Source: Anabaena sp. UHCC 0204 | Lineage (GTDB): Bacteria > Cyanobacteriota > Cyanobacteriia > Cyanobacteriales > Nostocaceae | Direction: 5' to 3' | DNA: 64,000 nt | Assembly (NCBI RefSeq): GCF_009711975.1 | Contig: NZ_VIKW01000003.1 | Coordinates: 172,986-236,985 of the forward strand | Part shown: piece by piece, positions 55,642-64,000 of the stretch | Layout of the letters: the number at the start of each line of letters is the position of its first letter | How positions within the stretch are numbered: position 1 is the first letter of the stretch | Notes under the pieces: model-generated | Told to the model about the DNA's origin: nothing | Database searches by the model: none | The model's input: only the letters and a program-made list of their open reading frames with translations | Translations under genes and position numbers: made by a program

Positions 55642-56101
55642 GTTGCTTGTAATACTCCCTCATTGACTCTTTACTAATAATTGCATTACAGGGGGAATCC
55701 ATAGGAAGATTACCTCTAGCATTAATCCAAGGATCTTCTCGATGAATCATTTGCTCTAACTCAAAAGTATCACAACCAAAATAAATTTCTGTTACTTGTT
55801 CTAAAAACTCATTAATTTCATTAGAAAAATTTGGTTTTTCAACTTCTTTTAAAATTGGCATCCATGCGAATTGTTTATATTGTTCATATAATTTAGGAAT
55901 GACTGAACCATGAATCCATGCTTCAAAATCATCATCAAATAAAGGTTGATCATAAATAGCTAAATACCAAGCTTGAGCATAATAAACAAGTTTTTGCAGT
56001 TTCAAGTTACTGATATATGAGCCTGTTTCTCTAGCTTGCCAAATAAAGTAATTGGCAATTGTTTCTGCTGTTAATTGTGAAGTTCCGACTGTTGAAATCA
56101 T
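55622..56101 (-). CDS. Panacea-domain (SocA-like, DUF4065) antitoxin
   Basis: 159 residues. TAETIANYFIWQARETGSYI, SNLKLQKLVYYAQAWYLAIY and PLFDDDFEAWIHGSVIPKLY are the clear DUF4065/Panacea signature. Panacea-domain proteins are antitoxins to many unrelated toxins (PanAT systems) and in SocA a proteolysis adaptor. It is the first gene of the pair. Confidence 0.85.
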   Translation of the reverse strand: MISTVGTSQLTAETIANYFIWQARETGSYISNLKLQKLVYYAQAWYLAIYDQPLFDDDFEAWIHGSVIPKLYEQYKQFAWMPILKEVEKPNFSNEINEFLEQVTEIYFGCDTFELEQMIHREDPWINARGNLPMDSPCNAIISKESMREYYKQRAAEKE

Positions 56102-56163
56102 GGTACTAATTTAAACATTTAGGGATAGAGGTTATTTTCCTAAGACTTAGGTTTAATCTCAAA

Positions 56164-56500
56164 TTAAAGTTGGGAACGATAGAAAGAAACATCAAATTCC
56201 ATAAAAAAGTTAGTTTGTCCCAAAATTAAAGGTGCATTTGGTTTACTTACCCATGCAAAAGCCAATCTAACTGAGGGAAATTCACCTATTTCAGCATTTA
56301 CGAAAAATGGCTTTGCTTTCATCCCATACTCCACCTAATTGAAGACCTATTTCATAAGGTAAAATATTGATAGTCGCACCACTATCTACTAAACCAAGTC
56401 CTTCTACTATTTGATCTCCTCGACGTAAAATTAATGGAACTCTTGGTAAACTATCAAATTCGTTTTGGCTGGGGTGGCTTGTTGAATACTTAAACCGCAT
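56164..56500 (-). pseudogene. Retropepsin-like aspartic protease, frameshifted
   Basis: The first part (69 codons) has VEGLGLVDSGATINILPYEI, the retropepsin DSGAT motif, then stops at 56291-56293. In another frame the DNA continues as FVNAEIGEFPSVRLAFAWVS and APLILGQTNFFMEFDVSFYR to a TAA at 56164. That is the expected C-terminal half with the LGQTNFFMEFD motif. The join near 56310 appears to lack part of the middle, so a small deletion or frameshift broke the gene. Confidence 0.8.
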
Positions 56501-56505
56501 AAACT

Positions 56506-56718
56506 TTAATCATTAGAAACTGATTGATTTAGTGCTTCCATGAGAATTTCTCCAGCCCCGAAGTTGTTATAAGGCGTTGGTAGGTGATAGGTTTTGAAAG
56601 GTTCTAATGGAGAAATATCTTCAGCAGTATCCAAATCTTCTGCAAGGATGCGAATTAATTTGAGCTTTTCTGGTGCTGAAAGTTGTCGAACCGACGGAAG
56701 TAACTCGGTTAATGTCAT
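56506..56718 (-). CDS. Small partner protein of the retropepsin-like gene
   Basis: 70 residues. TLTELLPSVRQLSAPEKLKLIRILAEDL followed by FKTYHLPTPYNNFGAGEILM is a pattern I recall upstream of retropepsin-like genes in cyanobacteria, antitoxin-like in size. It ends 5 bp before the broken protease frame. Intact. Confidence 0.65.
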   Translation of the reverse strand: MTLTELLPSVRQLSAPEKLKLIRILAEDLDTAEDISPLEPFKTYHLPTPYNNFGAGEILMEALNQSVSND

Positions 56719-56790
56719 ATTTTCCTACTGGATGTGTTTGAGGTTGTGTGGTATGTAGAGTCAGAGTTATTTTATTCTATTTTATCTAAT

Positions 56791-56890
56791 AGCGATCGCA
56801 CTTCCCAAAATCTCACCACAAGCGATCGCACTCCCCAAATTCATCCTACAAGCGATCGCTCTCTCCATAATCACACTACAAGCGATCAGA
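56791..56890. repeat. 30-bp tandem repeat with HIP1 sites
   Basis: Units start at 56791, 56821, 56851 and 56881, exactly 30 bp apart. Each opens with AGCGATCGC (the last AGCGATCAG), followed by a C/A-rich spacer ending in CACA or TACA. It lies in the leader of the leftward gene pair or in the gap before the NADAR gene. A 60-codon frame running through it is a by-product of the 30-bp period. Confidence 0.88.
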
Positions 56891-56948
56891 CTTGGCATTA
56901 TATTTCATTGATATAATTCAACGCAATTTTACATAATCAACCGCAATT

Positions 56949-57920
56949 CTACATTTGGTTAAGTAAAGATAATTGGCATTCTAAAACATATCTAACTGGC
57001 TTACGAAGCTTTGAAACCTTACCTAGTTTTACTGCTCTTTCTAACCAAGTACGCATTAAAGTTAAAGGAATGTTTAAACGTTCAGCTAACTCTTTATCCG
57101 TAAATTCTGTATTCAACAACTCTTCAAGATGAGGTAACACTATATGGAAAGCATCGTATTTGTTAAAATCACTCTCAATTTCAACAATGCTATTTACAGC
57201 ATCATTTTTGTTACCAACTATCTCATATTTATCCTCACTCAGTAAAACTACTTCTGGAGTTAGTTGACTAGCTACTTCTTTATCAACTTCAACTGAAACT
57301 TCTGCGTTGCTATCTAGATAACATTCGCCATCTCTTGATACTGGATTTATTTCTCGCTCATAAAGTAGAAAGTTTGAAATTGATAGAGGTCTTACAATTG
57401 TTTGGGAAGTAATTTCTCCGGTTTTGACCTGTTCTCTTAATTGCATTAGTAATCGACCGAGAACATTTATTCCAATAAGAATTTCTTCATCTACTGGTTT
57501 AGCTCCCCAAAAATCATCTTTTCTCGAGTCTTCAACAATTGGTTGATTTTCTGTCTCAAGTAAGAGACTACTAAATTTTTCCCAATTCTGAATGAGCTTT
57601 ACCTGTAAGCACCAGCGCATAATTTTTGTCCGAACTAAATCCCAGTCGACACGGGAATTATCACGATAAGGCTTACTCCTCATTTTTGCTGTCATGGGAC
57701 TTCGTTCAGCAATTATTAAACGCTGTACGTCAGGTATATGAGGAAAACGACAGGCTTGATACAATGCTTCAGAAGTAAGAATCCTAACACCGTTGACAAA
57801 TAATGGGTATCCTCCTGCCATGTTGGATAATCCACCAAACCTTTCAGCCGTTTTGCGAAAAGTAATACAATCTTGCCTATTGTATGTTCTTGATTCAGGA
57901 AGCTTTAATGCTGCTACCAT
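56949..57920 (-). CDS. NADAR-domain protein with C-terminal winged helix
   Basis: 323 residues. NADAR/YbiA-like core at 25-165: FGGLSNMAGGYPLFVNGVRI, SEALYQACRFPHIPDVQRLI, RSPMTAKMRSKPYRD and DFWGAKP. A variable linker follows, then LEELLNTEFTDKELAERLNI and a basic wing at the C-terminus, a likely DNA-binding wHTH. NADAR proteins act on N-glycosidic bonds of ribosyl/ADP-ribosyl compounds; some reverse nucleic-acid ADP-ribosylation. The gene lies 16 bp behind the PRTase-like gene. Confidence 0.82.
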   Translation of the reverse strand: MVAALKLPESRTYNRQDCITFRKTAERFGGLSNMAGGYPLFVNGVRILTSEALYQACRFPHIPDVQRLIIAERSPMTAKMRSKPYRDNSRVDWDLVRTKIMRWCLQVKLIQNWEKFSSLLLETENQPIVEDSRKDDFWGAKPVDEEILIGINVLGRLLMQLREQVKTGEITSQTIVRPLSISNFLLYEREINPVSRDGECYLDSNAEVSVEVDKEVASQLTPEVVLLSEDKYEIVGNKNDAVNSIVEIESDFNKYDAFHIVLPHLEELLNTEFTDKELAERLNIPLTLMRTWLERAVKLGKVSKLRKPVRYVLECQLSLLNQM

Positions 57921-57936
57921 CTTAAATTTCTCCTAT

Positions 57937-58998
57937 TCAGGGATTGGAGTAATGTTCATTAACTATTCTAGGAAACAGGGGATACCACGCATTTAGTGGA
58001 TAAGCTTTATTAGGATCACCCCACCATAATGCCAAAGGGCAGTTATTGGCAATATTACGATATGTTACCAAAATTGCGCCAAATCCTAGTGACTTAAGAT
58101 AGTCATACCCTAAAGGTCGCATACTTGAATTCGGATTTTTTGGCAATGAGACAATGTAAGCACCAGCTTTTAGAAACGCGGACTCAATAACTTTACGATC
58201 AGTAGGTGAAGAAAATATGTTGTCTTCAATTGGTACATTATTAGGACGAAATAGAGATGGTAGAGATTTATTTGTATTCTGGCGATCCTCGTTTACTTGT
58301 TGAACAAATCTATCAACTGATTCATCTTCAGAAATTTCGCTTGTCCAAAAGCAGTCAAATCTTGATGGTTTCCAACGATTATTATGAAATTCATGTAGTC
58401 GCCAAAATTCTACTATAATATTCTTAGCTTGAGCCTTTTGCTTAATTAATTTTTTTGAGTAATCGTATCCATCAGTATGAATTCCTAAAAATATTAAATG
58501 TAAAGTTGTTCCTTCAACAGCATTAGACAGCCAGGAATCAATATCACGTCGTACTCTATTTCCTGAATATAAACAATCATCCAAATAGATATATATAACA
58601 GGTGATTTACCGCAATCGTCAAAATTAAGACCATACAAATTCTGTAAAGATTGTTCAGTAAGACTTAATAAATCGTTCTGACTATTTCCTTTAGTTTGAA
58701 CTCGTAAAAATTGAGCATTTTTTATTGTTTTAGCGGGGTTAGATCCGAAAATTGCTTGAAAAGTCAAAACAGCAGTAACAAATTCTTGAGCTACTTGGCG
58801 AGAAATATAGTAATTTTTGAGAATTCTATCCATTTGCTCAAGAATAACCTTTTGAGAATTTTCATCAAAGCCAAATTTATCAAACTGCCTCACCCATTTT
58901 TCTACATGGTTTGGATCAATAACAGGAATTTCACCCTGTCTATAATCGGCAATTGTCGTTGCTATAGAATTAAGAAGAATTTGATGCTGATTAGACAT
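57937..58998 (-). CDS. Phosphoribosyltransferase-like protein (PRTase-CE type)
   Basis: 353 residues. The central VIYIYLDDCLYSGNRVRRDI (about 134-153) is a PRPP-loop-like LDDxxxSG motif. The N-terminal 90 residues are helical (VEKWVRQFDKFGFDENSQK). The C-terminal part includes LKAGAYIVSLPKNPNSSMRPL and FGAILVTYRNIANNCPLALW. This architecture resembles PRTase proteins from predicted conflict systems. It is the first gene of a two-gene operon with NADAR; the substrate is unknown. Confidence 0.7.
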   Translation of the reverse strand: MSNQHQILLNSIATTIADYRQGEIPVIDPNHVEKWVRQFDKFGFDENSQKVILEQMDRILKNYYISRQVAQEFVTAVLTFQAIFGSNPAKTIKNAQFLRVQTKGNSQNDLLSLTEQSLQNLYGLNFDDCGKSPVIYIYLDDCLYSGNRVRRDIDSWLSNAVEGTTLHLIFLGIHTDGYDYSKKLIKQKAQAKNIIVEFWRLHEFHNNRWKPSRFDCFWTSEISEDESVDRFVQQVNEDRQNTNKSLPSLFRPNNVPIEDNIFSSPTDRKVIESAFLKAGAYIVSLPKNPNSSMRPLGYDYLKSLGFGAILVTYRNIANNCPLALWWGDPNKAYPLNAWYPLFPRIVNEHYSNP

Positions 58999-59079
58999 AA
59001 AGGCTTTGATTTTACAATGCTACTTTTAATTTAAAAGAGAAAAGTGGGCAATGCCCATCCTTCTATTATTATCCTTGTA

Positions 59080-59133
59080 CTACAGGTTCTTTTGCCAAAA
59101 ACTTTTCCAACTCAGTTAAAGCATCAGCATCAA
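59080..59133 (-). repeat. Diverged 54-bp copy of the thiC 3' end
   Basis: 51 of 54 bases match 60946-60999, inside thiC. The encoded residues ([17 protein letters not shown]) are unchanged; all three differences are G-to-A at third codon positions of the thiC strand. No other thiC sequence lies here. The two copies bracket the Rpn-like and MazEF-type genes. Confidence 0.9.
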
Positions 59134-59142
59134 ACAAACATG

Positions 59143-59171
59143 AGCAGTTTGGGAAATCTCCTCAAACTGCT
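59143..59171 (-). terminator. Stem-loop downstream of the Rpn-like gene
   Basis: AGCAGTTTG and CAAACTGCT form a 9-bp stem just past the stop codon at 59187. The T-run on the leftward strand is weak (CATGTTTGTTTG). Confidence 0.5.
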
Positions 59172-59186
59172 AAAAAATATATTACC

Positions 59187-60092
59187 CTAACCTTCCTCAT
59201 TCCCCAATCTTTGTAACAATTCCTCACGGGATAAATTACCCAAAGAAAGAAGTAACTGAGTACGTTCAGCAATAGGAATATTAGCAATCTTTTCCACCAA
59301 ACCAGATAACTCAGCATCTAAACTACCAAAACGCCCTTCCAGAAGAGAAGTTATCAAAGAAAGTTGTCCTTCTTGCTTTCCTTCTTGCTTCCAGTCTTCT
59401 ATTTGTTGTAAATAAGCCGGTGACAAGTTCATAATTACTTCCTCTTCTTCCCTACTTAAATTATCTCTCAATTCTAAATTCTTGCGCCAGTCCGCTAAAA
59501 TTTCTAACAAATTCTCTCGAAAAGGGTTATTTTCTGGTAACTCAGTTAACTCCTCCACTGCTCTTTTTTGTGTTCCTCCTTTCCCCAAAACTCTCAACCA
59601 TAAAGTGTCCTCATTTTCTGGTAACTGATGAATTACAACTATTGCTGTTTTCAGAATATTCGGCAGAAAATAAACACCTTGAACCCAATCTTCTCCCATT
59701 TCAACTGCACCTAAACCAGCAATCATCCGAGATGAAAAAGTTGGTGTTAAAATCCATAAAATCGGTAAATCTGATTCAGCAATATTTCTGTTTTCGCGTT
59801 TTGCTTTCCTGACTACATCGCCATGAACAGCATATAATTTAAGTAAACAACTGCGAATTTCTATTTCCGATGGTGGATTACGAAAAGGCTCAAATAAACA
59901 TTGAGTTTTTGCCATCTTCCCTAATAAACCTAAAGGGAGATTTTCCTGATTTTGATCAGAAAATGGTTCAAACCAAACATCAATTTCTTGAACTTCACTT
60001 TTAACTTTTTCGCTTTTTTTAATTGTTCCTAGAGGCGTTAATAATTCCTCTAGATATTCTTTGGCGAATTGATCATGAGATTGTCGAGTCAT
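59187..60092 (-). CDS. Rpn-like/DUF4351 family protein
   Basis: 301 residues from the ATG for Met-5 of the longest frame (MTRQSHDQFAKEYLEELLTP). An EVQEIDVWFEP segment (residues 34-44) is the likely nuclease-like core strand. The C-terminus (LSLITSLLEGRFGSL...LGNLSREELLQRLG) is DUF4351-like, preceded by the KQEGKQEGQ linker typical of this group. It differs in its N-terminal half from the 36481 protein. It starts divergently from the antitoxin gene. Confidence 0.75.
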   Translation of the reverse strand: MTRQSHDQFAKEYLEELLTPLGTIKKSEKVKSEVQEIDVWFEPFSDQNQENLPLGLLGKMAKTQCLFEPFRNPPSEIEIRSCLLKLYAVHGDVVRKAKRENRNIAESDLPILWILTPTFSSRMIAGLGAVEMGEDWVQGVYFLPNILKTAIVVIHQLPENEDTLWLRVLGKGGTQKRAVEELTELPENNPFRENLLEILADWRKNLELRDNLSREEEEVIMNLSPAYLQQIEDWKQEGKQEGQLSLITSLLEGRFGSLDAELSGLVEKIANIPIAERTQLLLSLGNLSREELLQRLGNEEG

Positions 60093-60198
60093 TTGATTAT
60101 ACAAAAAATCACACTAAACATGAAAAATGTTATATAATAAGTATGTTACTGTAGTAATTATACTTTTAATAGTAGTTTATACTCTAAAAATTAAACTA

Positions 60199-60429
60199 AT
60201 GTTACAATCAATCGAAGGCATTTACAAAGACGGGAAAATTGAGTTAACTGAAACGCCAACAGGCATAAATACAGCACGAGTAATTGTTACCTTTCTTGAT
60301 GCAAATGCTTCTATAAATTTGTCATCTCGCGGAATTAATGAAGAACAAGCCGCAAATTTAAGAGCTAGATTACAATGTTTTGCACAAGATTGGGATCAAC
60401 CAGAGATGGAAGTTTACGATGCCTTATAA
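60199..60429 (+). CDS. Antitoxin of the MazEF-type pair
   Basis: 76 residues from the ATG at 60199; upstream in-frame residues are hydrophobic and unlikely. LQSIEGIYKDGKIELTETPT opens an AbrB/DUF104-like strand pair, like the antitoxin at 20939. The C-terminus (WDQPEMEVYDAL) should bind the toxin. It overlaps mazF by 11 bp. Confidence 0.8.
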   Translation: MLQSIEGIYKDGKIELTETPTGINTARVIVTFLDANASINLSSRGINEEQAANLRARLQCFAQDWDQPEMEVYDAL

Positions 60430-60766
60430 TCGCGGTTCAGTAGTGCTGGTTTTGTTCCCAGACTCAAACTTAAAAACTGCTAAACGTCGTCCTGCTTTAG
60501 TTGTTCAATCTCACAATATTGGTACTGGTTTATCCCAAACTATTATAGCTATGATTACCAGTAATATTTCTCGTGCTGGACACCCTAGCCGAGTATTTGT
60601 GAATATAGCAACACCAGAAGGAAAACAAACGGGATTAATTACTGATTCTGTGATTATGACAGACAATTTAGCAACTGTTTTAGATACAGAAATTGATAAA
60701 GTTATTGGTTTTTGCTCAGAAATGTCTTTAGTAGATGCAGCACTCAGACATACATTAGAAATTTAA
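60419..60766 (+). CDS. mazF: PemK/MazF-family toxin
   Basis: 115 residues from the ATG at 60419 (MPYNRGSVVLVLFPDSNLKT). KRRPALVVQSHNIGTG, MITSNISRAGHPSRV, GLITDSVIMTDNLATV and ALRHTLEI match the MazF/PemK endoribonuclease fold, with the conserved RPALVV and the D-S of the active region. Intact. It is directly followed by thiC on the other strand. Confidence 0.92.
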   Translation: MPYNRGSVVLVLFPDSNLKTAKRRPALVVQSHNIGTGLSQTIIAMITSNISRAGHPSRVFVNIATPEGKQTGLITDSVIMTDNLATVLDTEIDKVIGFCSEMSLVDAALRHTLEI

Positions 60767-60934
60767 CGTGGTGTTTTGTATAAAATAGTGTTTCTGCATT
60801 TGGTAAAAAATGGCTATTGCTCTAACAAATTATCTAAAATAATGTTAATATTTAGAGATTTTGATTCAAGCACAGTTAAACGATTAATATCGTTACCAGG
60901 TTTAACCCAGTAACGATGTTTAACGAGAATTATC

Positions 60935-62407
<1,473 letters not shown>

Positions 62408-62602
62408 TGAATGGAATTGTAGCATTTCGGTTATATTTGGGGGGCAGGACGTTATAAATTGTGAAGATTTGGATTGTGTGGTGCTAACTAATGGCGTTGC
62501 TGAATTTAGATATGAACTTTAAAAATTCCATGTCTCAAACTCTTCCTCTTTGCGCCTCTGCGCCTCTGCGTGAAACAAATTCAAACTTTCATTCAGCAAC
62601 AC

Positions 62603-63595
62603 CTAACTAATTGTACCATCTGGCATAATCGCTTCATGCAAATTTGCGCCCATCAGATTCGTACTACTCATTTCGGCTCTCATCAAATTTGCCTTACTTA
62701 AATTAGCACCAGTTAAGTCTGTTCTCGCTAGATAAGCATCTACTAAATCTGCTTCAGTTAAATTAGCCTGACGCAGGATAGCCCGACTGAAATCAACTTT
62801 ACTCAACCTCGCAAAACTGAGATTTGCTAAACTCATCTTGGCTTTAGCCAGTGTAGCACCGGGCATAATTGCTCCAGATAAATTTACCCTTGTCAGTTCA
62901 GCTTCACTGAGATTTGCGCGTTCTAATTTTGCATTCATGAGGTTAGCACTTTGCAAATTAGCGCCCTCCAGATTAGCGTCGGTGAGAAACGCACCTTGTA
63001 AAATCGCTGCACTCAAATCCGCACCACTCAAATCCGCACCACGTAGCATAGCCTCACTTAAATTAGCACCACTCAAATCAACCTTAGCTAAGTCTGCACC
63101 AGTTAAATTAGCGCCCCGCAAGTCAGCTTTATGCAGGTTAGCACCCCGAAGAATAGCACTACTATAAGCTCTTTTTTCTTCTCGCAAATTAGCGCCACGG
63201 AGGCAAGCACCTGTTAAATTAGCGCCACTTAAATCAGCACCACGCAAATCAGCACCCATTAAGTTAGCATCTAAAAGATCAGCTAAAGTTAAGTTAGCAT
63301 TCCGCAAATCAGCACTCTGCAAAGTTGCACCATGTAAATCAGCATCATGCAAGTTAGCACTGATTAACCGCGCTTGATTAAGATTTGCACCACTGAGATT
63401 TGTAGAAATTAGATTTGTTTGAGTGAGAATAGCCCTATTTAGATAACTAAAAATAAGAATGGCATTACTTAATTCTGCCTTATTTAAGATAATACCAATC
63501 AAATCTGCACCAAATAAATTTACTCCATTTAAATTTACTTCACTAAATTGGATTTCTCCATTTGCATATCGTTTGAGCAGATCCTTAGCATTCAT
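62603..63595 (-). CDS. Pentapeptide repeat protein
   Basis: 330 residues made almost entirely of A(D/N)LxxA-type repeats (such as ADLRGADLSGANLTGA), which fold into a right-handed quadrilateral beta-helix. It has a short N-terminal cap (AKDLLKRYANGEIQFSEVNL). A loop, REEKRAYSSAI, interrupts the repeats near residue 140. There is no signal peptide, so it is cytosolic. Cyanobacteria have many such proteins; function unknown. Confidence 0.95.
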   Translation of the reverse strand: MNAKDLLKRYANGEIQFSEVNLNGVNLFGADLIGIILNKAELSNAILIFSYLNRAILTQTNLISTNLSGANLNQARLISANLHDADLHGATLQSADLRNANLTLADLLDANLMGADLRGADLSGANLTGACLRGANLREEKRAYSSAILRGANLHKADLRGANLTGADLAKVDLSGANLSEAMLRGADLSGADLSAAILQGAFLTDANLEGANLQSANLMNAKLERANLSEAELTRVNLSGAIMPGATLAKAKMSLANLSFARLSKVDFSRAILRQANLTEADLVDAYLARTDLTGANLSKANLMRAEMSSTNLMGANLHEAIMPDGTIS

Positions 63596-63665
63596 ATTTT
63601 TCTCCTTGTAAGCGCCACATTTTTTCTTGAATTTTATAAAAATTAATAATGATTAAAATTTGTTT

Positions 63666-64000
63666 TTATTGCTGGTTTTTCATATTCTCTATAGGAGGAA
63701 CTATAAATTGACAGGTACTAGCCTCGTGGTCATCATCTTCATAAATATAATCATCAACTTCAGTAAATAGTATGGGATTATTAGTATTAACTAAGGGTCT
63801 AGTTTCTGGAGATGAATTATTATTTAATAGTTGATATGGGTTGGTGCTGACTGATATCTTACTATATAAACTTCGCATACATTGAATTATCGCCCCAGCA
63901 GCTTGAATATTTTCATCTATCTTTCCTAAAGATTTAACAGCAGTATTTAGTTTAGATTCAAGTTCTGAGATAGTTGAACAAGAAACAAATAATCTTTGCA
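63666..64000 (-). CDS. C-terminal part of an unidentified protein (cut by right edge)
   Basis: The frame is open from the right edge to the stop at 63666, at least 111 residues. The visible part begins QRLFVSCSTISELESKLNTA, has VKSLGKIDENIQAAGAIIQC (helical), a Tyr/Asn-rich linker and an acidic stretch TEVDDYIYEDDDHEA. The internal ATG at 63878 is not the real start. The function cannot be told. Confidence 0.6.
   Translation of the reverse strand, partial: QRLFVSCSTISELESKLNTAVKSLGKIDENIQAAGAIIQCMRSLYSKISVSTNPYQLLNNNSSPETRPLVNTNNPILFTEVDDYIYEDDDHEASTCQFIVPPIENMKNQQ

Noticed and set aside
54212-56101. Methyltransferase and Panacea pair as a restriction-modification system
   Set aside because: Neither of the two upstream proteins shows nuclease motifs; the methyltransferase is better treated as solitary.
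56791-56890. 30-bp HIP1 repeats as a mini-CRISPR
   Set aside because: No spacers exist; the units abut directly.
56734-56916. 60-codon frame with a 10-residue peptide repeat (TSDRT type)
   Set aside because: The repeat period of 30 bp is a multiple of three, so the frame stays open by chance. It overlaps the leader of the opposite gene and has no ribosome binding site.

Overview
This 64 kb window is chromosomal DNA from a filamentous, probably heterocyst-forming cyanobacterium (Nostocales: the Anabaena/Nostoc/Dolichospermum group). The evidence is low-to-medium GC with many copies of the HIP1 octamer GCGATCGC, heptanucleotide short tandem repeats (STRR type), photosynthetic NDH-1 subunits (NdhD, NdhF), a RbcR/PacR-type LysR regulator, CrtO-type carotenoid ketolase, tocopherol cyclase, CYP110-like P450, DUF751-RbfA, and a HetZ-related protein. 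The genus is an inference from gene content; no rRNA is present.

Layout. 0-4 kb: two related small proteins of unknown function, then an IscB RNA-guided nuclease with an upstream omega-RNA-like region. 3.2-9 kb: core genes (SPFH protein, folP, tpiA), a small HNH two-gene unit, and crtO. 9.1-10.4 kb: a peptide region with two short genes that carry double-glycine leaders and share a C-terminal motif. 10.6-16.8 kb: a P450, a transketolase-like TPP enzyme, and an unusual fusion of a helical cytosolic domain to a TRAP-type solute-binding protein.

16.8-25.7 kb is the most striking part. It is a dense array of toxin-antitoxin, toxin-immunity and nuclease modules (PD-(D/E)XK plus TOPRIM-like pair, ParE/addiction component, ParD, DUF4258/YgiT, two VapBC-type pairs, HicBA, papain-fold toxin with immunity-like partner, Uma2, a dead PIN gene). 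Most module boundaries carry a copy of the same 100-200 bp repeat, and all copies point the same way. A six-unit tandem expansion of the related repeat core sits at the left edge. Inside the array there is one partial duplication (an orphan immunity-like gene) and there are two broken toxins (hicA and PIN), both with in-frame TAG codons.

26-34 kb returns to core functions (lipoprotein, larC, YciO-type protein, HetZ-related protein, Dam-type methylase, DUF751-rbfA, DUF4327). ndhD (33.6-35.1 kb) and ndhF (40.8-42.9 kb), which I recall as neighbours in Anabaena, are separated here by about 5.7 kb of accessory DNA: a secreted protein, an Rpn/DUF4351 protein, a DUF4258/YgiT pair, repeats and a 664-residue protein with a HEPN-like C-terminal motif. 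43-53.4 kb is largely core: a thioredoxin-like protein, NnrU/Z-ISO-like protein, LysR regulator, YdcF, S41 protease, glycosyltransferase, tRNA-Arg(CCT), tocopherol cyclase and M50 protease.

53.5-60.9 kb is a second accessory zone: Uma2, a beta-class DNA methyltransferase, a Panacea-type toxin-antitoxin candidate, a frameshifted retropepsin-like gene, a 30-bp HIP1 tandem repeat, a phosphoribosyltransferase-like/NADAR operon, an Rpn-like protein and a MazEF-type pair. The last two are bracketed by thiC and by a 54-bp diverged copy of the thiC 3' end, which suggests integration at thiC. The window ends with thiC under a TPP riboswitch, a pentapeptide-repeat protein and a gene cut by the right edge.

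Function assignments rest on motif recognition and memory of families. No database search was run.
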